Positions 43,230 through 50,780 of a stretch of 64,000 nt of DNA are shown here, one piece after another; positions within the stretch are counted from its first letter, which is position 1; each line of letters begins with the position of its first letter. The stretch is taken from NCBI RefSeq assembly GCF_000422965.1, contig NZ_AUHB01000012.1, positions 62,001 to 126,000 of the forward strand. Reading direction: 5' to 3'. The DNA comes from Pleomorphomonas oryzae DSM 16300. GTDB taxonomy: Bacteria > Pseudomonadota > Alphaproteobacteria > Rhizobiales > Pleomorphomonadaceae. Both the position numbers and the translations under genes were made by a program. The notes under the pieces are model-generated. The model was not told the DNA's origin. It ran no database searches and saw only the letters and a list, made by a program, of their open reading frames with translations.

Positions 43230-43709
43230 TCAGAGGCTGCGGTTGATCGCAACGCCACGGGCGCCCACGGCATAGGCGGCCTGTGCGTGGCCGGAGCGTC
43301 CATAGACGGCCGGTGCCTCGCTCCGGCCCACCTCGGTTGCCACCGTGCGCAGGATGTCCTCCGCGACGTCGCGGGCGGTGTCGAGCACTGCGAGATTGAT
43401 CTGCACTTCCGCGCGGAACAGCTCATGGCGCTTGAGGAGAGCAGCGGTCGCGTCGGGCACATAAGCCTTGAGCGTCTCGATCTCGTCACGGGCCGCCAGC
43501 ATCAGGCGGGTGTAGAGAGCGGCCTTCTCCTCCTTGTCCATGGCGAGTTCGCCGGCCTGCCTGAGCTTGCCGGCCTTGACCAGCGCCGTTTCCTCGCGGA
43601 GCAGCACCAGAAGGTCTTCCATGGCATGGCCGAGCTTCTCGACCAGTTTGCCGGCGATTTCCGGGCTCGTCACGAGCTTCGGACGGTTGTCCTGCAGCGC
43701 TAGGCTCAT
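43230..43709 (-). CDS. flgN: FlgN-like flagellar export chaperone
   Basis: A 159-residue helical protein: KLVEKLGHAMEDLLVLLREE, LAMDKEEKAALYTRLMLAAR and the conserved alphaproteobacterial tail RSGHAQAAYAVGARGVAINR. It resembles FlgN, the chaperone that escorts FlgK and FlgL to the export gate. The start overlaps the stop of the flgJ-like gene (ATGA), so it is coupled in the flgI-flgJ-flgN operon. The family call rests on helical pattern and context, since FlgN proteins are poorly conserved. Confidence 0.7.
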   Translation of the reverse strand: MSLALQDNRPKLVTSPEIAGKLVEKLGHAMEDLLVLLREETALVKAGKLRQAGELAMDKEEKAALYTRLMLAARDEIETLKAYVPDATAALLKRHELFRAEVQINLAVLDTARDVAEDILRTVATEVGRSEAPAVYGRSGHAQAAYAVGARGVAINRSL

Positions 43710-44026
43710 CCGGCGTGCCCTTCCTGTATCTTGATGAGTTCCGAGGCGATGCCGTCGGCGATGCCGATGCCGCCCTTCTTGACGAAATCCTTGGCGTACT
43801 GGTCGAGCAGCATGTCGCGCCAGGTTTCGTTGGAATTGTCAGACTTGCCGTTGAGCGGGTCGACCGAGACGTCCTTGAACATCGATTTGAAGGCGTCGGC
43901 GATATAGACCGACTCGAAATCCTCGGCGACGGCATGCGCCTTCTTGGCGACCGCGCTCTTGTCCATGCCGGCATAGGCCTTGGAGGCAAAGGCGGAGGTG
44001 ATCGAGGAAAGACCGCTGTTCTCCAT
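43706..44026 (-). CDS. flgJ: Rod-binding protein, FlgJ N-terminal domain (CheL-like), without peptidoglycan hydrolase
   Basis: A 106-residue protein equal to the rod-binding domain of FlgJ: KKAHAVAEDFESVYIADAFKSMF and WRDMLLDQYAKDFVKKGGIGIADGIA. The muramidase half of enteric FlgJ is absent, as is usual in alphaproteobacteria, where a separate lytic enzyme is used. It caps the growing rod. The ATG at 44026 overlaps the flgI stop (TGATG); the GTG one codon earlier is less likely. Confidence 0.88.
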   Translation of the reverse strand: MENSGLSSITSAFASKAYAGMDKSAVAKKAHAVAEDFESVYIADAFKSMFKDVSVDPLNGKSDNSNETWRDMLLDQYAKDFVKKGGIGIADGIASELIKIQEGHAG

Positions 44027-45147
44027 CACATCACCTGCACGTCGGCTTGGAGGGCTCCAGCGGCCTTGATAGCCTGAAGGATGGAGATGAGGTCGCGCGG
44101 GCCGAGGCCGAGGGCGTTGAGCCCATCGACGAGCTCCTGCAGCGTCACGCCGGAGCGGACCACGGCGAGCTGATGCTCCTTGCCGTCGGCCACCTGGATC
44201 TGCGTCTGCGGTGTCACCACGGTCTGGCCATTGGCAAATGGCTGTGGCTGCGACACCTGCGGGCTTTCGGTGATCATCACCGTCAGATTGCCCTGGGCGA
44301 CGGCCACCGTCGACACGCGCACTTCCTGGCCCATGACGATGATGCCGGTGGCTTCGTCGACCACCACCTTGGCCGGCAGATCCGGCTCGACGATCAACTG
44401 TTCGACGTCGGTCAGGAGGTCGACGATATTGCCCCGGAATTTCGGGGGCATCGACAGGCGGACGGTCGCGGGATCGGTCGGCTCTGCCACCGGCGAGCCG
44501 TAAAGGTCGTTGATAGCGAGGGCGATGCGGCGCGAGGTGGTGAAGTCGGGGTTGCGCAGCGACAGGCGGACCGAGCTGAGGTCGGCCAGCTTGAACTGCA
44601 GCTCGCGTTCGATGACGGCGCCATTGCTGATGCGGCCCTGCGTCGGTACGCCACGGGAAATCTTGGCGGCGTCGCCCTGGATGTCGAAGCCACCAACGGC
44701 GATGGCGCCTTGAGCGATGGCATAGACTTCGCCGTCGGCGCCCATCAGCGGCGTCACCAAGAGCTGGCCGCCCTGGAGGTTCTTGGCATCGCCGAGCGCA
44801 CTGACCGACACGTCGATGGCGGTACCCTGGGCGGCGAAAGCCGGAAGTTTGGCGGTGACCATGACGGCGGCCGTATTGGCGGTGCGCATGGTGGAATCGC
44901 GCACGTTGACGCCGAGCCGCTCCAGCATCGCCTGCAGGCTCTGCTTGGTGAAAGGCGAATTGTTGAGGCTGTCGCCGGTGCCTTGCAGGCCGACAACGAG
45001 ACCGTAGCCGATGAGCTGGTTCTCGCGAACGCCCTCGACATTGACGATATCCTTGATGCGCGAGGCGGCGATCGCCGCTTCGGCGCCCATCAGGATAAAC
45101 ATGAGAGCGCCCAGTGCGCCGAGAATCCTAAACCGCATTGTCATCAT
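44026..45147 (-). CDS. flgI: Flagellar P-ring protein FlgI
   Basis: About 373 residues: a Sec signal peptide (RFRILGALGALMFILMGAEA) followed by the FlgI core SRIKDIVNVEGVRENQLIGY, VVGLQGTGDS and the C-terminal TLQELVDGLNALGLGPRDLI. It forms the periplasmic P ring around the rod. Three ATGs compete at 45147, 45144 and 45138; the last has the best-spaced GGGG. A strong sigma-54 promoter lies about 40 bp upstream and an ftr-like palindrome about 100 bp further. It leads the flgI-flgJ-flgN operon. Confidence 0.93.
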   Translation of the reverse strand: MMTMRFRILGALGALMFILMGAEAAIAASRIKDIVNVEGVRENQLIGYGLVVGLQGTGDSLNNSPFTKQSLQAMLERLGVNVRDSTMRTANTAAVMVTAKLPAFAAQGTAIDVSVSALGDAKNLQGGQLLVTPLMGADGEVYAIAQGAIAVGGFDIQGDAAKISRGVPTQGRISNGAVIERELQFKLADLSSVRLSLRNPDFTTSRRIALAINDLYGSPVAEPTDPATVRLSMPPKFRGNIVDLLTDVEQLIVEPDLPAKVVVDEATGIIVMGQEVRVSTVAVAQGNLTVMITESPQVSQPQPFANGQTVVTPQTQIQVADGKEHQLAVVRSGVTLQELVDGLNALGLGPRDLISILQAIKAAGALQADVQVM

Positions 45148-45184
45148 CCCCGTGTTTCCCGACACGGCTTCCCACCAAAGGTTT

Positions 45185-45200
45185 CGCAATCGGCATGCCA
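45185..45200 (-). promoter_or_regulatory. Sigma-54 promoter of the flgI operon
   Basis: On the minus strand TGGCATG-CCGA-TTGCG, with -24 at 45200-45195 and -12 at 45189-45185. Spacing and GG/GC dinucleotides are exact. It lies about 38-50 bp before the possible flgI starts. Confidence 0.85.
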
Positions 45201-45293
45201 AACCGGGGCTGATCGAGTCATTTTGTAACCCACTGAAATGCAATGTTTATTTAGGTGCACTTCCAATACCCTGCTAGGGCGTGCGCTTTGTGG

Positions 45294-45310
45294 CCGGCAT
45301 TTCTTGCCGG
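45294..45310. promoter_or_regulatory. ftr-like palindrome (putative FlbD site) between flgI and fliX
   Basis: CCGGCA (45294-45299), five bases TTTCT, TGCCGG (45305-45310). It has the same geometry as the site upstream of flgE. It is 94 bp upstream of the flgI -24 element and 60 bp before the fliX start. Confidence 0.65.
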
Positions 45311-45369
45311 GTGAGCAGGGAAGCGGTAACCTTGCCCTGCCGAAACTGCCGAGCCTCAAGGAACGATCG

Positions 45370-45792
45370 ATGCGCATTCAGGGTCCGAACCGCCTCGGGG
45401 GCGTCTCCTCGGGATCACCAGCCAAGCGAACCGATGGGACAGGCTTCACGCTGCCATCCGAAGGCGAGGGCAGCGCGCCGAAGACCAGCACGGCCACCGC
45501 CACGCACGCGCTGGCCGGACTGGATGCGCTGATCGCCTTACAGGCGGTGGATGCCGATGCACCGCGCAAGAAGCGCAAGGCGGTGAAGCGGGGGCGCGAC
45601 CTCTTGGATCGGCTTGACGAGATCCGCATCGGACTGCTGTCCGGCCATATGTCAGGCGAGGCGATCGCCCGCATTTTGAACCTGCTCGGCGAAGCGGAGC
45701 CGACCGGCGATCCGCGCCTCGATGAGCTGATGGAGGACATCGCGCTGAGAGCGGAAGTGGAGCTCGCCAAGCTCGGATATTTTCGCAGTTGA
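45370..45792 (+). CDS. fliX: Flagellar assembly regulator FliX
   Basis: A 140-residue FliX: MRIQGPNRLGGVSSGSPAKR at the N-terminus, HALAGLDALIALQAVD, and the helical end RRGRDLLDRLDEIRIGLLSG-type region. In Caulobacter FliX couples completion of the early flagellar structure to activation of FlbD, which then drives sigma-54 genes. Its presence alongside sigma-54 promoters and ftr-like sites supports that circuit here. The ATG at 45370 has AAGGA upstream. It is divergent from flgI with the shared control region between them. Confidence 0.9.
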   Translation: MRIQGPNRLGGVSSGSPAKRTDGTGFTLPSEGEGSAPKTSTATATHALAGLDALIALQAVDADAPRKKRKAVKRGRDLLDRLDEIRIGLLSGHMSGEAIARILNLLGEAEPTGDPRLDELMEDIALRAEVELAKLGYFRS

Positions 45793-45956
45793 GCCGTTCG
45801 CGTCGCGATGAAAGCGGCAAAGCCTAGCTTAACCTTCTGATATTTATTTATAAACGCCGTTCCTACAAGGTTTGGTGATTTTCTCGCATTTGCCGTTGTG
45901 GGGCGAGGGAGGGATAGCTATATTCCGCCCGCCTTTGTGGTGTGTGAGGACCGTCG

Positions 45957-46373
45957 ATGTCGATTGAGCTTGCCGATGACTACCGGCCGTCCGACGACGA
46001 GCCGTTCATGAATGATCGCCAGCGCGAATATTTCCGGCGCAAACTGCTTCAGTGGAAAGAGGACATCCTGCGCGAAAGCAAGGAGACCCTCGTAAATCTT
46101 CAGAACGAGAACACCAATCTGCCTGATATCGCCGACCGCGCGTCGTCGGAGACCGACAGGTCGATCGAGCTTCGGGCGCGGGATCGTCAGCGTAAGCTGA
46201 TCTCCAAGATCGAGGCGGCGATCAAGCGGATCGAAGATGGCTCCTACGGCTATTGCGAAGAGACGGGCGAGCCAATCTCGCTGAAGCGTCTCGATGCCAG
46301 GCCGATCGCTACGCTGTCGATCGAAGCCCAGGAACGGCACGAGCGGCGCGAAAAGGTCTATCGCGACGAGTAA
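45957..46373 (+). CDS. dksA: RNA polymerase-binding transcription factor DksA
   Basis: A 138-residue DksA with the coiled-coil-tip motif DIADRAS (Asp57/Asp60) that acts in the secondary channel of RNA polymerase with ppGpp. The zinc finger is degenerate: of the four usual cysteines only Cys100 (YCEETGEP) remains, with Thr103, Ser121 and Ala124 at the others. The one-Cys form is seen in alphaproteobacteria and should not bind zinc normally. The ATG at 45957 has GAGGA 6 bases upstream. It follows fliX, a common arrangement, and ends with a terminator. Confidence 0.93.
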   Translation: MSIELADDYRPSDDEPFMNDRQREYFRRKLLQWKEDILRESKETLVNLQNENTNLPDIADRASSETDRSIELRARDRQRKLISKIEAAIKRIEDGSYGYCEETGEPISLKRLDARPIATLSIEAQERHERREKVYRDE

Positions 46374-46396
46374 CAGAGCCGTTATCGCGGACATGA

Positions 46397-46430
46397 CGAA
46401 AGGGGCGCCCTCGGGACGCCCCTTTTCGTT
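46397..46430. terminator. Bidirectional terminator after dksA
   Basis: CGAAAGGGGCG (46397-46407) pairs with CGCCCCTTTTCG (46417-46428), followed by TTTG on the plus strand. It may also end the minus-strand flgF-flgG-flgA-flgH transcript after its long 3' untranslated part. Confidence 0.85.
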
Positions 46431-46451
46431 TGCGATGTCCCGCTCCGATTG

Positions 46452-46605
46452 GGCGCGACCTCCCGGATGACTTGGGAAAGGGAGGTCGCGCCGCTCGGGA
46501 AAGCCGGCCCGGATTTGGGAAGAGGCCGGCGAGATCGCCTTGGACCAGTTGGGGAGCGGTCCTTGGCGACACGGCTCGCTTGGGATGCTTGGGGAGCGCG
46601 AGCCG
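46452..46605. other. Four consecutive hairpins with TTGGG loops (candidate structured RNA)
   Basis: Hairpin 1: 46452-46464 with 46480-46492 (13 bp). Hairpin 2: 46503-46509 with 46524-46530 (7 bp). Hairpin 3: 46542-46546 with 46558-46562 (5 bp). Hairpin 4: 46572-46579 with 46598-46605 (8 bp). Each loop contains TTGGGA or TTGGGG (five occurrences in all); on the minus strand the loops read CCCAA. The region starts 15 bp past the flgH stop (minus strand), so it would be the flgH 3' untranslated region; it could also be a plus-strand RNA. No coding potential was seen. Confidence 0.5.
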
Positions 46606-46619
46606 ATCTTTGATGCCGG

Positions 46620-47363
46620 TCAGAACGGCAGGAGAATATCGAGCACTTGCTGGCCGGTACGCGGCTGCTGCACGTCGGAGATCTGGCCGCGACCGCCGTA
46701 GGAAATGCGGGCCTCGGCAATCTTGGTGCTCTCGATGGTGTTGTCGGAGGCGATATCTTCGGGGCGGACGACGCCGGCAACCACCAGCTCGCGGATCTCG
46801 AAATTGACGCGTACTTCCTGCCTGCCCTCGATGACCAGATTGCCGTTGGGCAGCAACTGGGTCACCACGGCGGCAACGTTGGTCGACAATTTTTCCGACC
46901 GGTCGATCGTGCCGGTCCCCTTGTAGGCTGAGGCGCCCTTGGTTGACGCGAGGTCGCTGGCCGCCATGCCGCCGGGCAGGGCGATGGTGTCGATCGCCGT
47001 GCCGAGCGCGCCGCCGACGCCGGTCGAGTCGCTCGAAGCGCGCGTCCGCTCGGACGAGTTATCGAAGGCGGCCTTATCGGAAATCGCCACCTTGACGGTG
47101 AGGATGTCGCCGATATTGCGGGCGCGCTGGTCCTTGAAGAAGGTGCGCGAACCGGACTGCCAGAGCGAGTTGGGGCTATAGGCCATCGGCTGCACGGTGG
47201 GCATCGGCATCTGCACCGGCTTGTAACCGGGCTGGGCAGTCGGATTGTCGATGGCCGACAGTTTTGGCGTCTGGCCGACCTGGGACAGGCGGTCCATGGT
47301 GCTGCCGCAGGCGGAAAGACCGATGCCGAGGAGGGCGATGGTGAGAAGGACGGACAAACGCAT
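46620..47363 (-). CDS. flgH: Flagellar L-ring lipoprotein FlgH
   Basis: A 247-residue lipoprotein: signal peptide with lipobox GLSAC (Cys19), then SLWQSGSRTFFKDQRARNIG and DILTVKV, and the C-terminal beta core LPNGNLVIEGRQEVRVN with VVAGVVRPEDIASDNTI. It forms the outer-membrane L ring. It is last in the flgF-flgG-flgA-flgH operon, 10 bp after flgA. Its 3' flank holds the hairpin array described separately. Confidence 0.94.
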   Translation of the reverse strand: MRLSVLLTIALLGIGLSACGSTMDRLSQVGQTPKLSAIDNPTAQPGYKPVQMPMPTVQPMAYSPNSLWQSGSRTFFKDQRARNIGDILTVKVAISDKAAFDNSSERTRASSDSTGVGGALGTAIDTIALPGGMAASDLASTKGASAYKGTGTIDRSEKLSTNVAAVVTQLLPNGNLVIEGRQEVRVNFEIRELVVAGVVRPEDIASDNTIESTKIAEARISYGGRGQISDVQQPRTGQQVLDILLPF

Positions 47364-47373
47364 CTTGTGATCC

Positions 47374-48363
47374 TCAGTTCATCGCGGTCTTGAGGACGGA
47401 TGGCCCGCCCGACGTAGTGACTTCAACGATGCCGGCCCCAGTGACAACGCCCTGGACGGTCCGCTTGGACTGTTCGTTCAGCACCGAGACGAGGTCGCCC
47501 TTGGCGCCGTCGCCGAGGGCGCGGCCGCGGGCGCTGAGCGTCAAACCGGGGCGGGAAAATTGCAGCGTGACAAGGTCGCCGCGCAGAATGATCCGCGGCG
47601 GTTCGATGTCTGCGGTGGCGATGATTTCGCCGGCGCGGAGGGGACGCTTGGCCGCCATGTCGATGAGATCGTTGGTGTCGATAACCGACGGACCGGGCAC
47701 GCGCCGCTTATCGATGCGCACGACCGTCAGATCCGAGGCATGGATGACGTCGCGGCGGTCGATCGGCCGATTCAGCACGGGGACGGCCATGGTCTCGATG
47801 GCGCGGCCGGTGACGACCAGCCTCCGGTCGTCGCCGCCGAGGTCGATGGAGACGGTGGCGTTGAAACGGCCGGATTCCGTTTGCAGAACGAAGTCGGACA
47901 GGGTGGCCGGCGTGGCGGCAGTTGCCGCGGCGGCAACCGGCGCCATGGTCCCGTCGATGGCGATATCGATGTTGTCGATGGCGACGGCCATGCGGTTGGC
48001 GGCAGCGTTGCCGATCAGCGCCTTGATGGCATCGGCGTCGACCATGACGGCGCGGCGAACGACGGTCACGCTGTTGAAAGTCGGCAGGTGATCCACGGCA
48101 AGGCCGGCGGCAACGGCGGCCTTGACCGCGTCGGCAGCCGGCAGAGCGCCGGTGACGCCGAGGTCGGGAGCCCGGAATACGGCGCGTTCCGCGAGAGCGC
48201 CGGCTCCGTCGAACAGATCGCCCAGCGTGACGATCGTGCCGTTGATCTCGACGCGCTGCCTGAGTTCGGCGGCGGACGCCTGATGGGTGGCGATGAAGCC
48301 GGCAGCCAGACTGGCAAGCACCGCGGCGAGGACGATCCGGAGGAGGGTGCGCATCATGATCAT
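47374..48363 (-). CDS. flgA: Flagellar P-ring assembly chaperone FlgA
   Basis: About 329 residues: Sec signal peptide to about 30 (ATHQASAAEL), then ITLGDLF-like start (IVTLGDLFDGAG), a middle domain, and the C-terminal SAF domain MAAKRPLRAGEIIATADIEP with LVTLQFSRPGLTLSARGRAL. It is a periplasmic chaperone for FlgI. Longer than E. coli FlgA (219), as is usual in alphaproteobacteria. The start is ATG at 48363 or the GTG at 48369, which overlaps the flgG stop; ATGs three and four codons further on are also possible. Confidence 0.9.
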   Translation of the reverse strand: MIMMRTLLRIVLAAVLASLAAGFIATHQASAAELRQRVEINGTIVTLGDLFDGAGALAERAVFRAPDLGVTGALPAADAVKAAVAAGLAVDHLPTFNSVTVVRRAVMVDADAIKALIGNAAANRMAVAIDNIDIAIDGTMAPVAAAATAATPATLSDFVLQTESGRFNATVSIDLGGDDRRLVVTGRAIETMAVPVLNRPIDRRDVIHASDLTVVRIDKRRVPGPSVIDTNDLIDMAAKRPLRAGEIIATADIEPPRIILRGDLVTLQFSRPGLTLSARGRALGDGAKGDLVSVLNEQSKRTVQGVVTGAGIVEVTTSGGPSVLKTAMN

Positions 48364-48365
48364 GC

Positions 48366-49154
48366 TCACTTACCGAGGTTGGATGTCGTCTGGGACATCT
48401 CGTCGGCGGCTGTGATGATCCGGGAATTCATCTCGTAGGCGCGCTGCGCCGCGATCAGCGACGACAGTTCGTTCACCGACTCGACGTTGGAGGACTCGAG
48501 ATAGTTTTGCAGTAGCGTGCCGTAGCCGGCGTCGCCCGGGTTACCGGTCTGGGCGGTGCCGCTCGACGCGGTTTCCAGGAACAGGTTGTCGCCCATCGGC
48601 TCGAGGCCGTTCTTGTTGACGAAACGGGCGAGCTGGATCTGACCGAGCACCGTGGCGGTGGTGGCATTGCCGATCTTGGCTTGCACCTGCCCGGTGTTGG
48701 AAATGGTGAGATCGCTGGAATTGTTCGGCACGGTGATGGCCGGCTGTACGGTGTAGCCGTCAGCCGTCACCAGTGTTCCGGTGGTATCGAGTTCGAAGGA
48801 GCCGTCACGGGTATAAGCGGTGCGGCCGTCGGGCAGGGTGATCTGGAAGAAGCCCTCGCCGCGGATGGCGACATCCTTGTCGTTGCCGGTGGACTCGGGG
48901 TCGCCCTGCGTCATGTTGCGCGGCGTGGCGACGACGCGGACGCCGGACCCGAGCTGCACGCCCGCCGGCACCTGGGTGCCGGCATCCGAGGTGTTCGAGC
49001 CCTGCCGGCGCAGCGTCTGGTAGAGCAGATCCTGGAAGTTGGCGCGCTGGCTCTTGTAGCCAGTCGTGCGCATGTTGGCGATGTTGTTGGAGATGACGGA
49101 GACATTGGTCTCCTGGGCCTTCATGCCTGTGGCGGCGATGGTCAGGGCTTTCAT
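48366..49154 (-). CDS. flgG: Flagellar distal rod protein FlgG
   Basis: A 262-residue rod protein of standard FlgG length. MKALTIAATGMKAQETNVSV with NISNNIANMRTTGYKSQR-type motif at the start, GVQLGSGVRVVATPRNMTQG in the middle, and VESVNELSSLIAAQRAYEMNSR at the end. It forms the distal rod. It is cotranscribed with flgF (23 bp upstream) and followed almost directly by flgA. Confidence 0.95.
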   Translation of the reverse strand: MKALTIAATGMKAQETNVSVISNNIANMRTTGYKSQRANFQDLLYQTLRRQGSNTSDAGTQVPAGVQLGSGVRVVATPRNMTQGDPESTGNDKDVAIRGEGFFQITLPDGRTAYTRDGSFELDTTGTLVTADGYTVQPAITVPNNSSDLTISNTGQVQAKIGNATTATVLGQIQLARFVNKNGLEPMGDNLFLETASSGTAQTGNPGDAGYGTLLQNYLESSNVESVNELSSLIAAQRAYEMNSRIITAADEMSQTTSNLGK

Positions 49155-49177
49155 GTGCGGTCGCTCCCTAGAGCCGG

Positions 49178-49921
49178 TCAGGCGTTGACGGAGCCGAGGC
49201 GGTCGATCGCCTTGGCGCTGAGGTCGTTCTGCTGCTTCACCATGTTGGTGACGCGCTCATAGGCGCGCTGGACGTCCATCATGGCCGTGAGTTCCTGAAC
49301 GCCCGAGACGTTGGATTTCTCGAGGGCGCCCTGGCGAACGCGGACGTAGGTGGGCACCTGAGGAGCGGCGCTCGCCGAATAGAGGTTGTCGCCTTCCTTG
49401 GAGAGCACCGTGGTGTCGGGAAAATCGGCGATGCGCAGCTTGCCCTTGAGGCCGGCGCTCGAAGAAATCGTACCGTCATGGGCGAAGGAGATGTTGGTCT
49501 CCTCCGACCCGAAGGTGATCTCGCCGCCATCGCCGAGCACCGGCTTGCCGTCGGAGGTCACAAGGCGGCCGGTGTTGTCGATGGCGAAATCGCCGGCGCG
49601 GGTGTAGCGCTCGCCAGCCGGCGTATTGACGACGAAGAAGCCATTCTCGCCTTCGATCGCCACGTCGAGGTCGTTGCCGGTCATCTCGACCGAGCCGGCC
49701 GAAAAGTCATGCACGGTGGCCAGCTCGCGGACGAAGCGATTGTCGCGGTCGCGGCGTGGAAAAAGCGTCGCAGACGCCTTCGGCATCGTCGTCTCCTCGA
49801 AGTCGAGCGAAACGCGCTTGAAGCCGGCGGTGTCCATGTTGGCGACGTTGTTGGCGATGACGTCCAGCTTGCGTCTCAACGCAACCTGACCCGACAGCGC
49901 CACCAGAGTTGCATTCTGCAT
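49178..49921 (-). CDS. flgF: Flagellar proximal rod protein FlgF
   Basis: A 247-residue rod protein: MQNATLVALSGQVALRRKLD, VIANNVANMDTAGFKR, GNDLDVAIEGENGFFVV and the C-terminal SGVQELTAMMDVQRAYERVT. It opens the flgF-flgG-flgA-flgH operon. A sigma-54 promoter lies 69-84 bp upstream, with two ftr-like palindromes 55-100 bp further upstream in the shared region with fliL. Confidence 0.93.
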   Translation of the reverse strand: MQNATLVALSGQVALRRKLDVIANNVANMDTAGFKRVSLDFEETTMPKASATLFPRRDRDNRFVRELATVHDFSAGSVEMTGNDLDVAIEGENGFFVVNTPAGERYTRAGDFAIDNTGRLVTSDGKPVLGDGGEITFGSEETNISFAHDGTISSSAGLKGKLRIADFPDTTVLSKEGDNLYSASAAPQVPTYVRVRQGALEKSNVSGVQELTAMMDVQRAYERVTNMVKQQNDLSAKAIDRLGSVNA

Positions 49922-49989
49922 GGCAAATCGTTCCCAAGTCCTAATCGGACGGCATCACGCTCCCCAGCGCCGCTGTCCGAAATTAGTAT

Positions 49990-50005
49990 CGCAGGGAACG
50001 TGCCA
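49990..50005 (-). promoter_or_regulatory. Sigma-54 promoter of the flgF operon
   Basis: On the minus strand TGGCACG-TTCC-CTGCG: -24 at 50005-50000 and -12 at 49994-49990. The -24 half is perfect; the -12 half differs from TTGCA in two positions but keeps GC at the exact spacing. Confidence 0.8.
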
Positions 50006-50059
50006 ACTGAATTGACGTTAAATAACAGTGAATTATGAGAAGATGCCCGCTGCTGGCGC

Positions 50060-50076
50060 CCGGTCTTTCTTGCCGA
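50060..50076. promoter_or_regulatory. ftr-like site 1 upstream of flgF/fliL
   Basis: CCGGTC (50060-50065), TTTCT, TGCCGA (50071-50076). It shares the five-base spacer geometry, and the identical spacer, with the flgI/fliX site. Two mismatches break the perfect palindrome. Confidence 0.5.
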
Positions 50077-50089
50077 CCGGCAAGCCAAG

Positions 50090-50106
50090 CCGGCAAGATT
50101 TGCCCA
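50090..50106. promoter_or_regulatory. ftr-like site 2 next to the fliL CtrA boxes
   Basis: CCGGCA (50090-50095), AGATT, TGCCCA (50101-50106). It lies 30 bp from site 1 (about three helical turns) and only 4 bp from the CtrA-type boxes. Confidence 0.55.
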
Positions 50107-50110
50107 GCCG

Positions 50111-50137
50111 TTAACCAATTATCAACCAATCGTTAAC
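50111..50137. promoter_or_regulatory. Overlapping CtrA-type boxes upstream of fliL
   Basis: TTAA (50111), seven bases, TCAA (50122), seven bases, TTAAC (50133-50137): two overlapping TTAA-N7-TTAA-like sites sharing the imperfect middle half. The Caulobacter fliLM operon is CtrA-controlled, which supports the reading. Confidence 0.6.
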
Positions 50138-50265
50138 TATCCTGACCATCAATGAAAGGGCTGTGGGCGCCGGCAAAGAATCGTTGTCGCTGATGAGGGG
50201 CCGACCCATAGCTTTCCGTTGGAGGCGCTTGGCTTCCACCGATTCCGGAACAGGCGCCAGAGGCC

Positions 50266-50778
50266 ATGGCCAAGACCCCGAAAACAGAGGGCGAACAGGA
50301 AGGCGGCGAGGCCGGCGGTTCCTCCTCGAAGAAGAAACTGATCATCATTGGCGGCGCGGCTGCGGCGGTGGTGCTGGTTGGTGGTGGCGCGGCTTTCTTT
50401 CTGACGGGCGGCACGCCGGCAACGCCGGCGGTCAGCGATGTCGCCGCGGTTGAGGCGGCGGCGTCTCAGCCGCATGCCTATTACTATGATCTGCCGATGA
50501 TGATCCTCAATCTGTCGACGGCTGATGGACGGCCGACCTTCGTCAAGATGGAGATCGCCCTCGAGGTCAGCGACGAAAAGATGTTGGAGACGGTCAAGCC
50601 CAACCTGCCGCGCGTGCTCGACGCCTTCCAGACCTACATGCGTGAGCTCAGGGCCTCCGATCTGCAGGGGTCGGCCGGTCTGTTTCGCCTGAAGGAAGAG
50701 CTGCAGCGTCGCGTCAACATCGCGGTCTATCCTGCCCGCGTCGATGACGTGCTGTTCAAGAACGTGATCGTGCAATAA
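50266..50778 (+). CDS. fliL: Flagellar basal body-associated protein FliL
   Basis: A 170-residue FliL: a Lys/Gly-rich cytoplasmic start, one membrane helix (about 25-47, LIIIGGAAAAVVLVGGG), and the periplasmic stomatin-like domain from YYYDLPMMILNLSTADGRPT to RVNIAVYPARVDDVLFKNVIVQ. It surrounds the stator and stabilises it. It is first of the operon fliL-fliM-pflI-motE and is separated from fliM by 2 bp. CtrA-type boxes lie 130-155 bp upstream. Confidence 0.93.
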   Translation: MAKTPKTEGEQEGGEAGGSSSKKKLIIIGGAAAAVVLVGGGAAFFLTGGTPATPAVSDVAAVEAAASQPHAYYYDLPMMILNLSTADGRPTFVKMEIALEVSDEKMLETVKPNLPRVLDAFQTYMRELRASDLQGSAGLFRLKEELQRRVNIAVYPARVDDVLFKNVIVQ

Positions 50779-50780
50779 GG

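Larger units (their letters stand above)
49922..50265. other. 344-bp divergent control region between flgF and fliL
   Basis: It is dense with sites: the flgF sigma-54 promoter (49990-50005), two ftr-like palindromes (50060-50076 and 50090-50106) and overlapping CtrA-type boxes (50111-50137). The last part before fliL (50140-50265) has no gene. Confidence 0.7.

Noticed and set aside
43706-44026. Possible frameshift or truncation of flgJ (no muramidase domain)
   Set aside because: Single-domain rod-binding proteins are normal in alphaproteobacteria, and the gene is neatly coupled to both neighbours.
45290-45312. Possible plus-strand sigma-54 promoter for fliX at TGGCCGGCATTTCTTGCC
   Set aside because: The distance between GG and GC is 12 rather than 10 bases; the sequence is better read as an ftr-like palindrome.
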